This document shows, piece after piece, positions 6,325 to 6,772 of a DNA stretch of 6,772 nt (positions are counted from its first letter, which is position 1; each line of letters begins with the position of its first letter). The DNA lies in the NCBI GenBank assembly GCA_934869045.1, contig CAKXAF010000150.1:1-6772 (forward strand), written 5' to 3'. The notes under the pieces are model-generated. The model was given only the letters and a program-made list of their open reading frames with translations. It made no database searches and was not told where the DNA came from. Both the position numbers and the translations under genes were made by a program. The stretch is from an uncultured Nitrososphaerota archaeon (lineage in GTDB: Bacteria; Bacillota; Clostridia; Oscillospirales; Ruminococcaceae).

Positions 6325-6772
6325 GTGGTAAAACTCATTCTTCTTGGAGAAGGCGGGAGCGAAAAAACACAACGCTTTCTGGAAGCGAATCTCTCGCGCC
6401 GCTTTTCCCTGACCTGCTGCACCGGGCAGCGGATCTCCGTTTCGGGCGCGGGCGAGGAGCTTTTGCTTTTGGCCTCCCCGGAGCTGAGCTGTGCGCAGCT
6501 GGAGGGCGGCCTGTTCCTCGCCCGGAACGGCGCGCGGCTGCCAAAAGGGCTTCGTCTGCCTGGCGACGCGGTGGTCATCGTCAGCTCAGATGAAGAGGAA
6601 CAGCTGCGGCAGCTCGCCCGGATGGGAGCGCAGACCGTCACCTGCGGCCTTTCCTGCAAGGACACCGTGACCTTTTCCAGCAAATCCGAGGAGGAGGCCG
6701 TTGTTTCGCTGATGCGGGAGGTCATCGGCCTGTCCGGAGAAATGCTGGAACCCATGGACATCCCCATTACCT
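6325..6772 (+). CDS. Unrecognised protein, N-terminal 149 codons (runs off right edge)
   Basis: An open frame with no stop runs from GTG 6325 to the window end. AGGGTGG lies about four bases before the GTG. The protein starts with a hydrophobic strand (VVKLILLGEGGSEKTQRFLE), continues with alternating short strands and helices (LRLPGDAVVIVSSDEEEQLR), and has a distinctive segment AQTVTCGLSCKDTVTFSS followed by EEEAVVSLMREVIGL and MLEPMDIPI. Strands, glycine turns and lack of a signal peptide suggest a cytoplasmic alpha/beta protein. I do not recognise the family, and no P-loop or catalytic motif is convincing. It is transcribed divergently from the importer and its codon use is similar to its neighbours. 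No good promoter was found for it in the A/T-rich gap. Confidence 0.75.
   Translation, partial: MVKLILLGEGGSEKTQRFLEANLSRRFSLTCCTGQRISVSGAGEELLLLASPELSCAQLEGGLFLARNGARLPKGLRLPGDAVVIVSSDEEEQLRQLARMGAQTVTCGLSCKDTVTFSSKSEEEAVVSLMREVIGLSGEMLEPMDIPIT

Noticed and set aside
6186..6767. 193-codon minus-strand frame across the divergent region
   Set aside because: It is antisense to the well-formed GTG-started plus-strand frame, low-complexity in Ser and Arg, and covers intergenic A/T-rich DNA.

Overview
The window looks like part of a Gram-positive, moderately GC-rich gut-type Clostridia genome (Oscillospirales or Lachnospirales-like). This rests on strong AGGAGG-type ribosome binding sites, sigma-A promoters with TGn-extended -10 boxes, TTG and GTG starts, and a lipoprotein/LplB/YtcP-type carbohydrate ABC importer next to a large membrane-anchored AraC regulator. 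No taxonomic marker is present, so the assignment is an inference.

Layout: almost everything is on the minus strand and reads from right to left. A good sigma-A promoter (about 6122-6150) with a structured leader drives a lipoprotein sugar-binding protein (6043-4361, TTG start). Next come an intergenic hairpin, an LplB-type permease (4278-3338) that is frameshifted near 3628, and an intact YtcP-type permease (3325-2414) coupled to it by 12 bases. A probable terminator overlaps the end of the second permease. A new extended -10 promoter and a leader hairpin then precede a YesS/YtdP-like regulator (2304 to beyond base 1). No ATPase gene is present, as is usual for this family, which normally borrows a shared MsmX-type ATPase. 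No glycoside hydrolase is in view, so the substrate is unknown. Divergently, at 6325 on the plus strand, an unrecognised protein gene begins and runs off the right edge.

How it would work if intact: the regulator would sense an extracellular cue through its cache-like region and activate the importer promoter, and the lipoprotein would deliver an oligosaccharide to the two permeases. As written, however, the locus is damaged. The regulator has an in-frame TAG at codon 240, and the LplB permease has lost reading frame in its EAA loop, in a way that fits a 10-base deletion between CAGC repeats.

The most unusual signal is at the left edge. The regulator's AraC domain does not stop after its usual MTPGTY end but runs in frame into a sequence that reads like the start of an FMN-binding (FMN_bind) domain. 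This could be a real fusion, a recombination at a short shared motif, or an assembly chimera.
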